A stretch of 64,000 nt of DNA from Hyalangium versicolor (GCF_020103695.1 NZ_JAHXBF010000021.1:124001-188000); one strand, 5' to 3'; positions 46,124 through 57,587 are shown, numbered from the stretch's first letter. Notes: generated by a model from the letters alone, not told the origin. Numbers and translations are program-made.

Positions 46124-47878
46124 ATGATTCAGGGACACGCGAGGCGCCTGACGTTGTGGGTCGGGCTGTGGGTGCTGGCTGGGGTGGGCTGTGGAGAGGA
46201 GGTCCTCCCCGTGAAGCTGCATCTGCCCGAGGAGGAAGTGGATATGCGCCCCTGCACATGGCCGGAGAGCTGCAGCGAGCTGGCGCCTCGGGTCCGAGGT
46301 GCCGCAGCCACGGTGCTGAGCGCCATTCCCGGGGAATTGCTGCGGGTGAGTGTGTCGGCCGAGGACCCCGAGGGAGGTCCGCTGACGTTCAGCTGGACGG
46401 CGAACACGGGCATCGTGGGTGTCGCCGCGCAGACGGGGAACACGAGCGAGGTGCCTTGGACGGCGCTGTCCTGTGTGCCGGCTGGGGTGACGCCGACGAT
46501 CGTGGCGACGATCTCCAACTCGCGGGGATTCAGCATCCGGGTGTTGCAGCCGGTGAACTGGAACGGGCCTGTGTGTGGCTACACGCCGTGCAGCGCCCGG
46601 CTCGAACAGCCGTTGCTCACATTGCAGGCGGACTGCACCACGGACACGCCGGTGTTCATTCCGGACGGGCTGACGATCGATGGGACGGCGCACACCCTCA
46701 CGGCTGTGGACCCGGCGGGAGGGCACTTCGTCGGCGCCATCGTGCGCAACCGTGGCGCGACGATGCATGTGCGCAACCTGCGGGTGAGGGCGCAGGGGTT
46801 GGTGAAGGACGGACCGTGTGACGGGGGAGATGATCGGCTGCGCGGCATCCTGCTGCAGGGGGCGTCCGGGTCCGTGGAGGACAGCGAGGTGCTGAACATC
46901 CATCGGAATCAGCCGGCGGACGGCAATGCGGAGGGTACGCCGCGAGGCTGCCAGGAGGGACACGCCATCGAGGTGCGCAGCGCATCGGGGCCGGTTCAGG
47001 TGCAACTCCTCCGCAACTTCGTGAGTGGCTACCAGAAGGGAGGAATCCTGGTGGCCGGGCGCGTGAACGCTACGGTGAATGGCAACACGGTGACGGGGGC
47101 GGGGCCGGTGGGGCACATCGCGCAGAATGGCGTGCAGCTCAGCGATGGCGCGACCGGGCAGGTGACGGAGAACGAGATCTCCGGCCACTCGTATACGGGG
47201 AGCAGCGATGTGGCCGCGGGGTTGCTGGTGGCGGGAGGGCCGTACTTCGGCATCGCGTTGGTGCAGGGTGCGGTCGTCGAGAGCAACAAGCTGACGGCGA
47301 ACGACGTGGGCATCTACCTGGATCAGGCGGAGGCGGATGGGAGCGGTCCCGCGACGTCCACGGGCATCCGGGTGAGCGGCAACACGCTGCGGAACAACGC
47401 GGTGACGAACGGGTACCCGTATCAGGCGGCCATCGCGGATCTCGGAGGTGGCAACCTCATCTACTCCAACACGATCACCGGAGCGGGCTACAACCCGGCG
47501 ACGCAGCCGGGGGCGACGTTCGACGTGGACGTGGTGGCGGGGGCGCCGGCCCGGGTCGGGTTCCTGACGCCGCCTCGCGTGGTAGCGGTGGGTGTGTGCT
47601 CGGGGCAGGTGGTGGTGCAGAGCCAGGACGCGAAGGGCAATCTGTCCAGGCCTACAGCGACAACCTTCGCGCTCACGGCGACGGGGGCAGCAGCGGCAGG
47701 GCTGACCTTCCACACGCGTGCAGATTGCACAGACTCGGCCATCGGTGCGGTAGAGCTGTCCTCCGCCGAGGCGGCCAGTGCCTTCTATTTCAAGGTGCAG
47801 CAGGTCGGAACGGTGACGCTCTCCGTGTCGAACGGGAGCCAGAGCGGCACCCAGGGTGCGACCGTCACGGGAACCTGA
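46124..47878 (+). CDS. Lipoprotein with right-handed parallel beta-helix repeats
   Basis: 584 residues; ATG with GGAGG about 10 bases upstream. The signal peptide ends in lipobox AGVGC. An N-terminal Ig-like part (VSVSAEDPEGGPLTFSWTAN) is followed, from about residue 170, by right-handed beta-helix (PbH1) repeats such as VNATVNGNTVTGAG, VTENEISGHSYTG and IRVSGNTLRNNAV, with the Asn-ladder spacing of pectate-lyase-like folds. Catalytic residues for polysaccharide cleavage are not evident. It is probably a surface-anchored binding or lyase-like protein. Longer upstream open frame rejected because the signal peptide begins here. Confidence 0.85.
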   Translation: MIQGHARRLTLWVGLWVLAGVGCGEEVLPVKLHLPEEEVDMRPCTWPESCSELAPRVRGAAATVLSAIPGELLRVSVSAEDPEGGPLTFSWTANTGIVGVAAQTGNTSEVPWTALSCVPAGVTPTIVATISNSRGFSIRVLQPVNWNGPVCGYTPCSARLEQPLLTLQADCTTDTPVFIPDGLTIDGTAHTLTAVDPAGGHFVGAIVRNRGATMHVRNLRVRAQGLVKDGPCDGGDDRLRGILLQGASGSVEDSEVLNIHRNQPADGNAEGTPRGCQEGHAIEVRSASGPVQVQLLRNFVSGYQKGGILVAGRVNATVNGNTVTGAGPVGHIAQNGVQLSDGATGQVTENEISGHSYTGSSDVAAGLLVAGGPYFGIALVQGAVVESNKLTANDVGIYLDQAEADGSGPATSTGIRVSGNTLRNNAVTNGYPYQAAIADLGGGNLIYSNTITGAGYNPATQPGATFDVDVVAGAPARVGFLTPPRVVAVGVCSGQVVVQSQDAKGNLSRPTATTFALTATGAAAAGLTFHTRADCTDSAIGAVELSSAEAASAFYFKVQQVGTVTLSVSNGSQSGTQGATVTGT

Positions 47879-47917
47879 GCGGCGCGCGCGGCATCGTCGA
47901 GCCTGCGTGACTCCCGA

Positions 47918-48754
47918 TCATGGCTTGGGGTGGAGGGCGAAGGCACGCTGAGCGTCGTCGCCGGACTCGATCGCCACGCCCTCGCTGCGCACGAGGGCTC
48001 GCATGAGCTCCTCCGAGAGGGTCTTTTTCACGGGGGCTGGGAGGGGGCACCACTTCTCATTGCAGGGCCATTCATCGGGTGGCTCGGGCACCTTCCGTTT
48101 CCACTCCACGAGGGAGTAGCGGATGAGGAAGAAGCGCTCCTTCGACGAGCCGGGGGCGAGGCGTTGGCCCTTGGAGTCGACGGCGACGAAGCCGGCAGAG
48201 TTGAGGTACCCGTTCCCCCGGCGTACCCGGAAGGACGGATCCTCACCGTCGAGCACCCAGCGTGTGCGCACCAGTGCGATGGCGTCATCGCCTTGAATCG
48301 TCCACCAGAGGAGAGAGTGCTCGGGGAGCGGCGGCCATTCGGGACCCTTGTCCTGGAGGGTCACCGGCACGGAGCAGACGTCACGGATCACGAGGGTCAA
48401 CTTCTGGGTTCCCTTCGGCACGGCGGCCACGAGTGCCATCCGGCGCGTGAGCGTCTCATCTCCGTAAGACTCGAAGAAGCGGTCGAGGGGAGCACCTTTC
48501 GCGTCGAGGCGCACCCAATGGAAGTCGGTCCGCAGGGGCTTGTCCTGGTCGTCCCGCAGATCGGCGTAGATGCGCGACAAGTCTCGGTGAGTGAAGTCGA
48601 TGGCCACCAGCTCGGCCTGGGGTGAGGGCTCGATCGTGGAGCCTCCGTGGAAGCGCCAAGCCCGGTGTACCTCGACATGCCCGTTGCAGGGATCAGCATT
48701 GGCCGTGTCCGCAGAGAGGAGCACGGAGAGGGTGACGGCGAGGGTCGTGAGCAT
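47918..48754 (-). CDS. Hypothetical secreted protein
   Basis: 278 residues from ATG with a signal peptide (MLTTLAVTLSVLLSADTANA, then DPCNGHVEV). The open frame runs 200 bases further up, through a palindrome and into the kinase gene, so that extension is not used. The mature part is beta-rich with four Cys (PCNG, VCSV, PCNEKWCPL) that may form disulfides. No domain is recognised. It lies 58 bases after the Ser/Thr kinase gene on the same strand and could be functionally linked to it. Confidence 0.75.
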   Translation of the reverse strand: MLTTLAVTLSVLLSADTANADPCNGHVEVHRAWRFHGGSTIEPSPQAELVAIDFTHRDLSRIYADLRDDQDKPLRTDFHWVRLDAKGAPLDRFFESYGDETLTRRMALVAAVPKGTQKLTLVIRDVCSVPVTLQDKGPEWPPLPEHSLLWWTIQGDDAIALVRTRWVLDGEDPSFRVRRGNGYLNSAGFVAVDSKGQRLAPGSSKERFFLIRYSLVEWKRKVPEPPDEWPCNEKWCPLPAPVKKTLSEELMRALVRSEGVAIESGDDAQRAFALHPKP

Positions 48755-48790
48755 GGGGATGAAGGGCCCTTCCGGGAGCGGTTCGAACCA

Positions 48791-48813
48791 ACTGGTATGC
48801 TGGTCATACCAGT
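48791..48813. promoter_or_regulatory. Perfect palindrome upstream of the secreted-protein gene
   Basis: ACTGGTATG, a five-base spacer CTGGT and CATACCAGT form a perfect 9-bp inverted repeat, 37 bases before the start at 48754 and touching the kinase stop codon. It shares the GTATG-N5-CATAC core with 60764-60778. It could be an operator or a short terminator for the kinase gene. Confidence 0.4.
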
Positions 48814-50339
48814 CAGCGCTCATCCGAGGTGGAGGGACGCTGGGGGGCTGACGTGGGTATGTAGCAGCCGCCCTTCCAGACGTAGGCGTAGTCCCCGCAC
48901 TCGGGTGCCTGAGCATCCAGCTTGACCCAACACCCTCCCTGGATCTCTCGCTCACCTCTACCGCAGGGGGCGATTCGTTGCCCTGGGAGCGGCTGGGGGG
49001 GGATCTCCAGACGGATCCCTCCTCCGCTCGGGATCGGCTGAATTATTGCGACCACGGAAGTCAGAGCCGTTTCACCGACTCCTGCCGTACCAGCATCGGC
49101 TGCACCACCATCGCTGGCTTCAACGCTCGCCTCCGAGGGCACGTACCTCAACTCCCGTGGGGCCTTGCGTTGCGCGGTGATGACCAGCATCAACATCAGC
49201 AGACCCACCAAGCCCACCCACAGGAGTGGGGTGACGGAGTGCTGTCGGGACTGCTTCTCCGTCTCGAAACGGGTCGCCGCTGCTCTCGCCCTGGCGTCGC
49301 GCTGCTCTGCCTCTCGCACCACCTCGACGACTCTGCGCCGCCGGGGGTAGCCCAGCGGCGCCTCCTCGAAGGCGTCCTCGGTGGAGCGCTCGCTGGCCTC
49401 CCGTGTCTCCCACTCGAAGAGAGGTTCCTCCCCTTCCGGCCCTGCCTGCTCCGCCAGTTGCTCCAGCGCTTCCGCCAGCTCTCGCGCGCTGCCACGAGCC
49501 TCAGGGTTCTCCGAGAGCATTCGCAGGATGATTGCGCTGAGCCGCGAATCCACCCGCGCATTGCGCTCCCGTGGCGGTCGCGGACTGAAGACGGGGACGT
49601 ACCAACGCCCCTCATCGTCGTCCCGAGGCTCCAGCGACGGCGGATACTCCTCTGTCACCAACCGGTAGGCCATCACCCCGAGCGCGAAGAGATCATCCGT
49701 CGATCGGGCCGTGTAGTGCCCGTTGGCCAGCTGGCCCGAGTCCAAGATGGAACGCCACGCCTCGGGGCTACGGTACGAGGGAGTTCCTGGGGGCAGCGTG
49801 TCCCACGTGAGCTGCGAAGCCCCCATGTGCCGTCCCGCTCCGAAGTCCAACAGGAACGCCTTCCCGTCACCCTCGCGGACCCGGACGTTGTCTCCCTTCA
49901 CGTCGCGGTGGACGCCCCCTGCCGCATGGGTGGCCTCGAGCGCCCGAGCCACCTGCGCCAACACCCGGACCACCTGGCGCGTGGAAGGGTTGTGCTCGGC
50001 GGACCACTCGTACAGCGTCTGGCCCTCGACCCACTCCATCACGATGTACGGGTAGACGCGTCCTGCCGGGGATCTCCACTCCCCGTGGTCCAAGAGCCGA
50101 GGGATGCTCGGATGGCGTGCGCGAGACAGCAACTCCACCTCGCGTTGGAAGCGAAGATCGCCCTCATGCACGGCGAGCTTCACGGCCACCAGCCCAGCCT
50201 GCTCCTGCCCCAGCTTCACAGCGCAGTACACGGCGCCGTAGACGCCCAGGCCTCGCCTGCCGACCAACCGCCAATTTCCGACCAGCGTGCCTGAAGGGAG
50301 AGCGGAGGGATGTTGATCCGGTACGCGAAGAATCCCCAT
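48813..50339 (-). CDS. Transmembrane Ser/Thr protein kinase (Hanks type)
   Basis: 508 residues. The kinase domain spans about 20-300: a Gly-rich loop GRRGLGVYGAVY, catalytic Lys54 in VAVKL, H144-R-D146-V-K-G-D-N catalytic loop and D165-F-G, then PPGTPSYRSPEAW activation segment. All key residues are present, so activity is expected. A Glu/Arg-rich juxtamembrane part precedes one membrane helix (LLWVGLVGLLMLMLVITA, about 385-402). The external C terminus carries four to five Cys (APCGRGEREIQGGCW, CGDYAYVWKGGCY), a small disulfide-type module common in myxobacterial kinases. Divergent from the MtfA-like gene. Confidence 0.93.
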   Translation of the reverse strand: MGILRVPDQHPSALPSGTLVGNWRLVGRRGLGVYGAVYCAVKLGQEQAGLVAVKLAVHEGDLRFQREVELLSRARHPSIPRLLDHGEWRSPAGRVYPYIVMEWVEGQTLYEWSAEHNPSTRQVVRVLAQVARALEATHAAGGVHRDVKGDNVRVREGDGKAFLLDFGAGRHMGASQLTWDTLPPGTPSYRSPEAWRSILDSGQLANGHYTARSTDDLFALGVMAYRLVTEEYPPSLEPRDDDEGRWYVPVFSPRPPRERNARVDSRLSAIILRMLSENPEARGSARELAEALEQLAEQAGPEGEEPLFEWETREASERSTEDAFEEAPLGYPRRRRVVEVVREAEQRDARARAAATRFETEKQSRQHSVTPLLWVGLVGLLMLMLVITAQRKAPRELRYVPSEASVEASDGGAADAGTAGVGETALTSVVAIIQPIPSGGGIRLEIPPQPLPGQRIAPCGRGEREIQGGCWVKLDAQAPECGDYAYVWKGGCYIPTSAPQRPSTSDER

Positions 50340-50483
50340 CGAATGCCTCAGGGTGAGAAGGGCCCGACGTCGAGCCTGGGGCGAGCCTACCCTATCGGTA
50401 GGTGTACGTCAGCCCGTCCCAATGGGTCATCCTGGGTGCCATCGTTGGTGACAGCCAGCAGGGGGTGGCAAGCTGACGCGACG

Positions 50484-51236
50484 ATGGCTGGTCCCCTCCG
50501 TTGGCTTCGGCGCCGCCGGCTGATGCGCCTCCCGGTCCCTCCCGAGTGGCTCGGCCACCTCGAGGCCCACGTGCCCTTCTATCGGACGTTGGCTCCCGAA
50601 CTTCGCGAGCGCTTCCTGGAGCTGCTCAAGGTCTTCGTCTGGGAGAAGGAGTTCATCGGCGCCAACGGGTTCGTCATCACCGATGAGGTTCGCGTGGTGG
50701 TGAGCGCCACGGCGGTGCAACTCGTGCTGTATCTGGACCTCGCGTACTACGACAGGCTTCGCGAGATCATCGTCTACCCCGGAGCCTTCAAGCTGCCGGA
50801 GCGCACGGGCATCGTGCTCGGCGAGGCGAAGAACTGGGGCCAGGTCATCCTCTCGTGGCAGGCGGTGCTGACGGGGCTCCACAATCCCCAGGACGGTCAC
50901 GATACGGCGGCGCACGAGTTCGCCCACGTGCTCGACCGCGCCGACGGAGCCTTCGATGGAACGCCTCGGCTGAGGCAGTACTCACACTATCGGGCGTGGG
51001 CCTCGGTGATGGACGAGCACTTCCAGGCCCTCCGCCAGGGCCAGCCCCGGGAGCGCAAGGTGCTGGACGACTACGGCGCGCAGAACGAGGCCGAGTTCTT
51101 CGCCGTGGCCACCGAGTCCTTCTTCGAGAAGCCCCGGCAGATGAAGGAGCAGACACCGGACCTCTATGAGGAGATGAAGCGCTTCTACGGCTGGGATCCG
51201 GCGCCCGAGGCGGGAGGCGGAGCGCCCGAGCCCTGA
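50484..51236 (+). CDS. MtfA-like M90 zinc peptidase
   Basis: 250 residues from ATG (MAGPLRWLRRRRLMRLPVPP). The zinc motif H144-E-F-A-H148 lies in DTAAHEFAHVLDRADG, with the downstream Glu in NEAEFFAVATESFFEKP, the hallmark of MtfA/M90 peptidases. In E. coli MtfA binds the Mlc repressor and adjusts glucose PTS expression; the role in this lineage is unknown. Length and layout match the family. Cytoplasmic. The open frame starts further upstream at 50310 but without similarity. Confidence 0.9.
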   Translation: MAGPLRWLRRRRLMRLPVPPEWLGHLEAHVPFYRTLAPELRERFLELLKVFVWEKEFIGANGFVITDEVRVVVSATAVQLVLYLDLAYYDRLREIIVYPGAFKLPERTGIVLGEAKNWGQVILSWQAVLTGLHNPQDGHDTAAHEFAHVLDRADGAFDGTPRLRQYSHYRAWASVMDEHFQALRQGQPRERKVLDDYGAQNEAEFFAVATESFFEKPRQMKEQTPDLYEEMKRFYGWDPAPEAGGGAPEP

Positions 51237-51301
51237 GCAGGCGAGGGGGGTTGGGCAGAGGGGCTCGCGGAGTGGGCGCGTGACTTGCAGTCACCAAGCT
51301 C

Positions 51302-51670
51302 ATGCGCATGACCACCTCATCGACCCAGGCTCCGCAGTCCCACTCACGCACCGAGGGGGCGCCAGCACCCTCCGATCCCTTTCCGACGCGGCCGATCCTC
51401 CTGCTCGGAGGCCTGCTGGTCTTGTTGCTGATCGCCCTCATCACCTGGGGCCTCATCTCCGAGCGCCGGGCGGTCGAGCAGATGAACCCCCAGACCCGAG
51501 CGGCCGTCTTCCAGGAGACATGGAAGAGCTTCCAGCTCCTCTGCCGTGAAGGAGTCGATTCAGCGCTGACCTCCCGATGCCGGGACCAGGCCCGCTTCCT
51601 CTCGGACTTCCCGGAGTGCCAGGCCGACTGCCGTCAGCAACTCGACGGCTTCTACCGGCCGAGCCGCTGA
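51302..51670 (+). CDS. Small single-pass membrane protein
   Basis: 122 residues from ATG (MRMTTSSTQAPQSHSRTEGA). A Ser/Pro-rich cytoplasmic tail is followed by one helix (ILLLGGLLVLLLIALITWGL) and a C-terminal domain with four Cys (LLCREG, SRCRDQ, PECQADCRQ) that probably form disulfides on the outside. No domain name. Confidence 0.65.
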   Translation: MRMTTSSTQAPQSHSRTEGAPAPSDPFPTRPILLLGGLLVLLLIALITWGLISERRAVEQMNPQTRAAVFQETWKSFQLLCREGVDSALTSRCRDQARFLSDFPECQADCRQQLDGFYRPSR

Positions 51671-51855
51671 GCCCCGGACCGGCGGTCCGCGCGAGGTACC
51701 TTTCAGGGCGCACGACCCGGCCTGTCGCATTCGTGCAGATTGCAATGCCGAGGGGGGAGGTGGGCTTCCAACCCGTCGGAACTGTTGGGCCAGCGAGGGC
51801 CGGGCCCCGGTACGGCGGGTGCTTTGAGAGAGGGCGAAAGGACTTCTCTCGCCTC

Positions 51856-52959
51856 ATGCCCGCCGCTGAACTCTCTTCCCTGCTGGCCAGCCTGCTGCTC
51901 TCGCAGACCGAGCCTGCCGCACCGAGCGCCCCCGAGGGGCTCGTCACCCGCCTGAAGGTCGAGGGCGGGGTGGACGCGTACTACGGCTTCAACTTCAACC
52001 GGCCGCGGGACTCGGCCAACTTCATTCCCGGCACCGGCACCACCGCCAAGCGCCACAACGAGTTCTCCGTGAACCTCGCCACGTTGGGCGTGAGCATGGA
52101 TCCGGTGCCCGTGGGCTTCCGGCTCCTACTCGGTTACGGCACCGGGATGGAGGTGCTGCACCTGGCCGAGCCCGCGGGCACCGCCGTGGGCCCTGACGTG
52201 TGGCGCTACGTGCAGCAGGCCTCACTGTCGTTCGCGCATGGCCCGCTCACCGTGGAGGCCGGCGTTTACCCGAGCCACATCGGCTTCGAGTCCCTCCAGT
52301 CCCAGCTCAACTGGACGTACACGCGCTCGTGGATGGGTGAGCTGTCGCCGTACTACCAGTCGGGCCTCAAGGGCACCTGGCGGTTCAGCGATGCGTGGAG
52401 CGTGCAGCTCCACCTGATCAACGGCTGGCAGACCATTGGCGAGAACAACCACGGCAAGGCGCTGGGCACGCAGGTGGCGTACTCGGGCGAGCGGCTCTCG
52501 GCTTCGTTCAACACCTTCATCGGCGAGGAGGGCAGCGAGGACAGTGACGGGCTGCGCCTCTTCGGCGACGGGGTGGTTACCTACAAGGTGACGGAGGCGT
52601 TCAGCCTGGGTGCCACCGCGGACGTGGGCACGCAGCAGCGTCCGGATTCGGACGCTGCGCTCTGGTACGCCGCTGGCCTCACCGCCCGGATGCAGCTGTC
52701 CGGGACGGTGGCCGTCGCCGCGCGCGGTGAGCTCTATAAGGACCGGGATGGGCTCATCTCCGGCGCCGCGCAGACACTGGTCGAGGGCACCCTCACGCTC
52801 GAGGTGAGGCCCGCTGAACACCTCACCCTCAAGTTGGAGGCGCGGCAGGACCACTCCACCCAGGATGTCTTCGCCGGCCGCGCCACCACGGATGAGGGCG
52901 CTCCTGAGCTCAAGCCTTCCCAGACCCTCGTGGTGGCCGGAGCCACCGTCTACTTCTAG
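51856..52959 (+). CDS. Outer-membrane beta-barrel (porin-like) at the head of the kdp operon
   Basis: 367 residues from ATG (MPAAELSSLLASLLLSQTEP), which gives a short signal peptide; an earlier start lacks one. The protein is a series of amphipathic strands (VDAYYGFNFNRP, FRLLLGYGTGMEVLH, WSVQLHLINGWQTIGENN, VAVAARGELYKDRD) and ends in VYF, the C-terminal aromatic barrel signature. It is of the porin-like family that often heads myxobacterial kdp clusters, presumably a potassium entry path through the outer membrane. The next small gene starts 9 bases after the stop. Confidence 0.85.
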   Translation: MPAAELSSLLASLLLSQTEPAAPSAPEGLVTRLKVEGGVDAYYGFNFNRPRDSANFIPGTGTTAKRHNEFSVNLATLGVSMDPVPVGFRLLLGYGTGMEVLHLAEPAGTAVGPDVWRYVQQASLSFAHGPLTVEAGVYPSHIGFESLQSQLNWTYTRSWMGELSPYYQSGLKGTWRFSDAWSVQLHLINGWQTIGENNHGKALGTQVAYSGERLSASFNTFIGEEGSEDSDGLRLFGDGVVTYKVTEAFSLGATADVGTQQRPDSDAALWYAAGLTARMQLSGTVAVAARGELYKDRDGLISGAAQTLVEGTLTLEVRPAEHLTLKLEARQDHSTQDVFAGRATTDEGAPELKPSQTLVVAGATVYF

Positions 52960-52968
52960 GAGCCCTCC

Positions 52969-53049
52969 ATGGATCTCGTCCTCGTGTTGGTGACCGTTGG
53001 CTTCTTCGCGCTCTCGTGGGCCTACACCCACGGCTGTGAGCGCCTCTGA
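52969..53049 (+). CDS. Tiny single-pass membrane peptide in the kdp operon
   Basis: 26 residues: MDLVLVLVTVGFFALSWAYT then HGCERL. GGAGCCCTCC precedes the ATG. A single hydrophobic helix ends in a Cys-Glu-Arg-Leu tail. I recall similar short peptides with W.Y..GC[ED]RL beside kdpF in other bacteria. It is distinct from KdpF, which follows at 53063, and may be a second small subunit or regulator of the Kdp complex. Too short to be called by ordinary gene finders. Confidence 0.65.
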   Translation: MDLVLVLVTVGFFALSWAYTHGCERL

Positions 53050-53062
53050 TCAGGAGACCCTC

Positions 53063-53152
53063 ATGACCTTCGAATACGCCGCAGGCGCCGTGCTCTCGGT
53101 GCTGCTCACCGCCTACCTCGTCTACGCCCTGCTCCGCCCGGAGCGGTTCTAG
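53063..53152 (+). CDS. kdpF: KdpF, small subunit of the Kdp potassium ATPase
   Basis: 29 residues (MTFEYAAGAVLSVLLTAYLV then YALLRPERF). The single helix followed by YALLRPERF is the KdpF signature. KdpF stabilises the KdpABC complex in the membrane. GGAGA precedes the ATG and the kdpA start follows after 9 bases. Confidence 0.85.
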   Translation: MTFEYAAGAVLSVLLTAYLVYALLRPERF

Positions 53153-53161
53153 GGACCCGCC

Positions 53162-54880
53162 ATGACTCTCATCGGTTGGTTGCAGATTCTCTTGTTCTTC
53201 GCGCTCGTGCTCGCGCTGACGAAGCCGCTGGGCGCCTACCTTTTCCATGTCTTCGAGGGGCCCACGCAGCCGCTGCCCCGCGTGCTCGGGCCCGTGGAGC
53301 GCGTGCTGCTGCGCCTGTGCGGCGTGGATCCGAAGCGCGAGCAGACGTGGAGGCAGTACGCGGTCGCGCTGCTGGCCTTCAGCGGGGTGAGCCTGCTCAT
53401 CACCTACGTCATCCTGCGGCTCCAGCACGTGCTGCCGCTCAACCCGCAGGCGTTCCCCGCGGTGGGGCCCGAGCTGGCGTTCAACACCGCGGCCAGCTTC
53501 ACCACGAACACCAACTGGCAGTCCTACGCGGGCGAGTCGACGATGAGCTACCTCAGCCAGATGGTGGGGCTGGCGTGGCACAACTTCACCTCGGCAGCGG
53601 CGGGCCTCGGCGTGGCGCTGGCGCTGGCGCGCGGCTTCACCCGGCGCCCCGGGCCCGAGGGGCAGAAGACGTTGGGCAACTTCTGGGTGGACCTCATCCG
53701 AGGGCTGCTCTACGTGCTGCTGCCGCTCTGTGTCGTCTACGCGCTCTTCCTCGTGTCGCAGGGCGTGCTGCAGAACTTCGCGCCCTACCGCGAGCTGACG
53801 ACGCTGGAGGGAGCGAAGCAGACGCTCGCCATGGGACCGGTGGCCTCGCAGGAGGCCATCAAGATGCTGGGCACCAACGGCGGTGGCTTCTTCAACGCCA
53901 ACAGCGCCCACCCCTTCGAGAACCCCACTCCGCTCACCAACCTGGTGCAGATGCTCTCCATCTTCGCCATCCCCGCCGCGCTCACGTACACGTACGGGAG
54001 GATGGCGTCGGACACGAAGCAGGGCTGGGCCCTCTTCGCGGCGATGAGCCTGCTGTTCTTCGTGGGAGTGGCGGCGGCCTACGCGGCGGAGTCTGCGGAC
54101 AACGCCGCCGTGGCCTCGGCGCAGGTGGCGCAGGTGGGCAACATGGAGGGCAAGGAGGTGCGCTTCGGACTGCCCGCATCGGCGCTGTTCGCCACCGTCA
54201 CCACGGATGCCTCGTGTGGCGCCGTCAACGCCATGCATGACAGCTTCAACGCGTTGGGCGGCCTGGTGCCGCTGGTGAACATCCAGCTGGGCGAGGTCAT
54301 CTTCGGCGGTGTGGGCGCGGGGCTCTACGGCATCCTGGTGATGGTCGTCCTCTCCGTCTTCATCGCGGGCCTCATGGTGGGCCGTACCCCCGAGTACCTC
54401 GGCAAGAAGATCGAAGCGAAGGAGATGAAGCTCGCCGTGCTGTACGTGCTCATCTTCCCGCTGGTCATCCTCGGGCTGAGCGCGGTGGCGGTCGTCCTTC
54501 CCCAGGGCACCTCCTCGCTCAACAACGCGGGGCCGCATGGCCTGTCGGAGATCCTCTACGCGTACACGAGTGGCGCGGGGAACAACGGCAGTGCCTTCGC
54601 GGGCCTCAACGCCAACACGCCCTTCTGGAACATCAGCCTGGGCCTCACCATGCTGGCGGGCCGCTTCCTGATGATCATCCCCGCGCTGGGCATCGCGGGC
54701 TCCATGGTGGGCAAGAAGGTGGTGCCGGCGGGCCCGGGCACCTTCCCCACCAACAGCACGCTCTTCACCGGCCTGCTGGTGAGCGTCGTCGTCATCGTCG
54801 GCGCGCTCACGTTCTTCCCTGCTCTCTCGCTCGGTCCCATCGTCGAGCACTTCCTCGCCGGGGCCGGAAAGGTCTACTGA
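53162..54880 (+). CDS. kdpA: Potassium-transporting ATPase subunit A (KdpA)
   Basis: 572 residues, about the family length (557 in E. coli). The four filter segments are visible: TNTNWQSYAGE near residue 117, GTNGGGFFNANSAHPFENPT near 237, TTDASCGAVNAMHDSF near 345 and GAGNNGSAFAGLN near 472. This is the channel-like subunit that binds and passes K+. TGA is followed one base later by the kdpB start. Confidence 0.97.
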   Translation: MTLIGWLQILLFFALVLALTKPLGAYLFHVFEGPTQPLPRVLGPVERVLLRLCGVDPKREQTWRQYAVALLAFSGVSLLITYVILRLQHVLPLNPQAFPAVGPELAFNTAASFTTNTNWQSYAGESTMSYLSQMVGLAWHNFTSAAAGLGVALALARGFTRRPGPEGQKTLGNFWVDLIRGLLYVLLPLCVVYALFLVSQGVLQNFAPYRELTTLEGAKQTLAMGPVASQEAIKMLGTNGGGFFNANSAHPFENPTPLTNLVQMLSIFAIPAALTYTYGRMASDTKQGWALFAAMSLLFFVGVAAAYAAESADNAAVASAQVAQVGNMEGKEVRFGLPASALFATVTTDASCGAVNAMHDSFNALGGLVPLVNIQLGEVIFGGVGAGLYGILVMVVLSVFIAGLMVGRTPEYLGKKIEAKEMKLAVLYVLIFPLVILGLSAVAVVLPQGTSSLNNAGPHGLSEILYAYTSGAGNNGSAFAGLNANTPFWNISLGLTMLAGRFLMIIPALGIAGSMVGKKVVPAGPGTFPTNSTLFTGLLVSVVVIVGALTFFPALSLGPIVEHFLAGAGKVY

Positions 54881-54881
54881 C

Positions 54882-56945
<2,064 letters not shown>

Positions 56946-56957
56946 AAGGACTTCATC

Positions 56958-57587
56958 ATGGTCTCCGCACTTGTCGTTGCTCTGCGTGCCAGCCTCGTCA
57001 CGCTTGTCCTCACCGGCGTGCTCTACCCTTTGGCGGTGACTGGCCTGGGGCAACTGCTGTTCTCCCATGAGGCCGATGGGTCGCTCGTCACCGACGAGCA
57101 TGGCCAGGTGGTGGGCAGCCACCTCATGGGTCAGGGCTTTACGCAGCCAGGCTATTTCCAGCCCCGACCGTCCGCGGCCGGCGGCGGGTATGACGCCGCC
57201 GCATCCTCAGGCAGCAATCTGGGCCCCACCTCGCAGAAGCTGCGCGACCGAGTTCGCGCCGACATCGAGCGCCTGCTCCAGGAGAACCCGGACGCCCAGG
57301 GGCCCGTGCCCGCCGAGCTTGTCACCACGTCCGCCTCGGGCTTGGATCCGCACCTGTCCCCCGAGGCGGTGCGCTGGCAGGCTGCCCGTGTGGCGAAGGC
57401 GCGCGGCGTGGCCGTCGAACGCGTGCTCAGCGTGGTGGACACCTTCGTCGAAGGCCGGACCCTGGGGGTGCTGGGCGAACCTCGCGTGAACGTGCTGGCC
57501 CTCAACCTCGCCCTGGACCGGCAGTTCGGCCGCGTCCCCCCGGCAGGCCCGGGCGGCCTCGCTCCCTCTGGGGCCCGGGCTCCGTGA
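56958..57587 (+). CDS. kdpC: Potassium-transporting ATPase subunit C (KdpC)
   Basis: 209 residues (family about 190). One N-terminal helix (LVVALRASLVTLVLTGVLYP) and the motif QPGYFQPRPSAAGGGYDAAA with SSGSNLGPTS, then SASGLDPHLSPEAVRWQAAR, all standard KdpC marks. It bridges KdpA and KdpB and helps bind ATP. A 139-base gap precedes the KdpD gene. Confidence 0.96.
   Translation: MVSALVVALRASLVTLVLTGVLYPLAVTGLGQLLFSHEADGSLVTDEHGQVVGSHLMGQGFTQPGYFQPRPSAAGGGYDAAASSGSNLGPTSQKLRDRVRADIERLLQENPDAQGPVPAELVTTSASGLDPHLSPEAVRWQAARVAKARGVAVERVLSVVDTFVEGRTLGVLGEPRVNVLALNLALDRQFGRVPPAGPGGLAPSGARAP

Noticed and set aside
44654..47713. 1019-codon minus-strand open frame
   Set aside because: It runs over two convincing genes on opposite strands plus a hairpin terminator; no plausible domains.
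48755..48955. Upstream extension of the secreted protein at 47918-48754
   Set aside because: It would run into the kinase gene and through a palindrome, and would bury the signal peptide.
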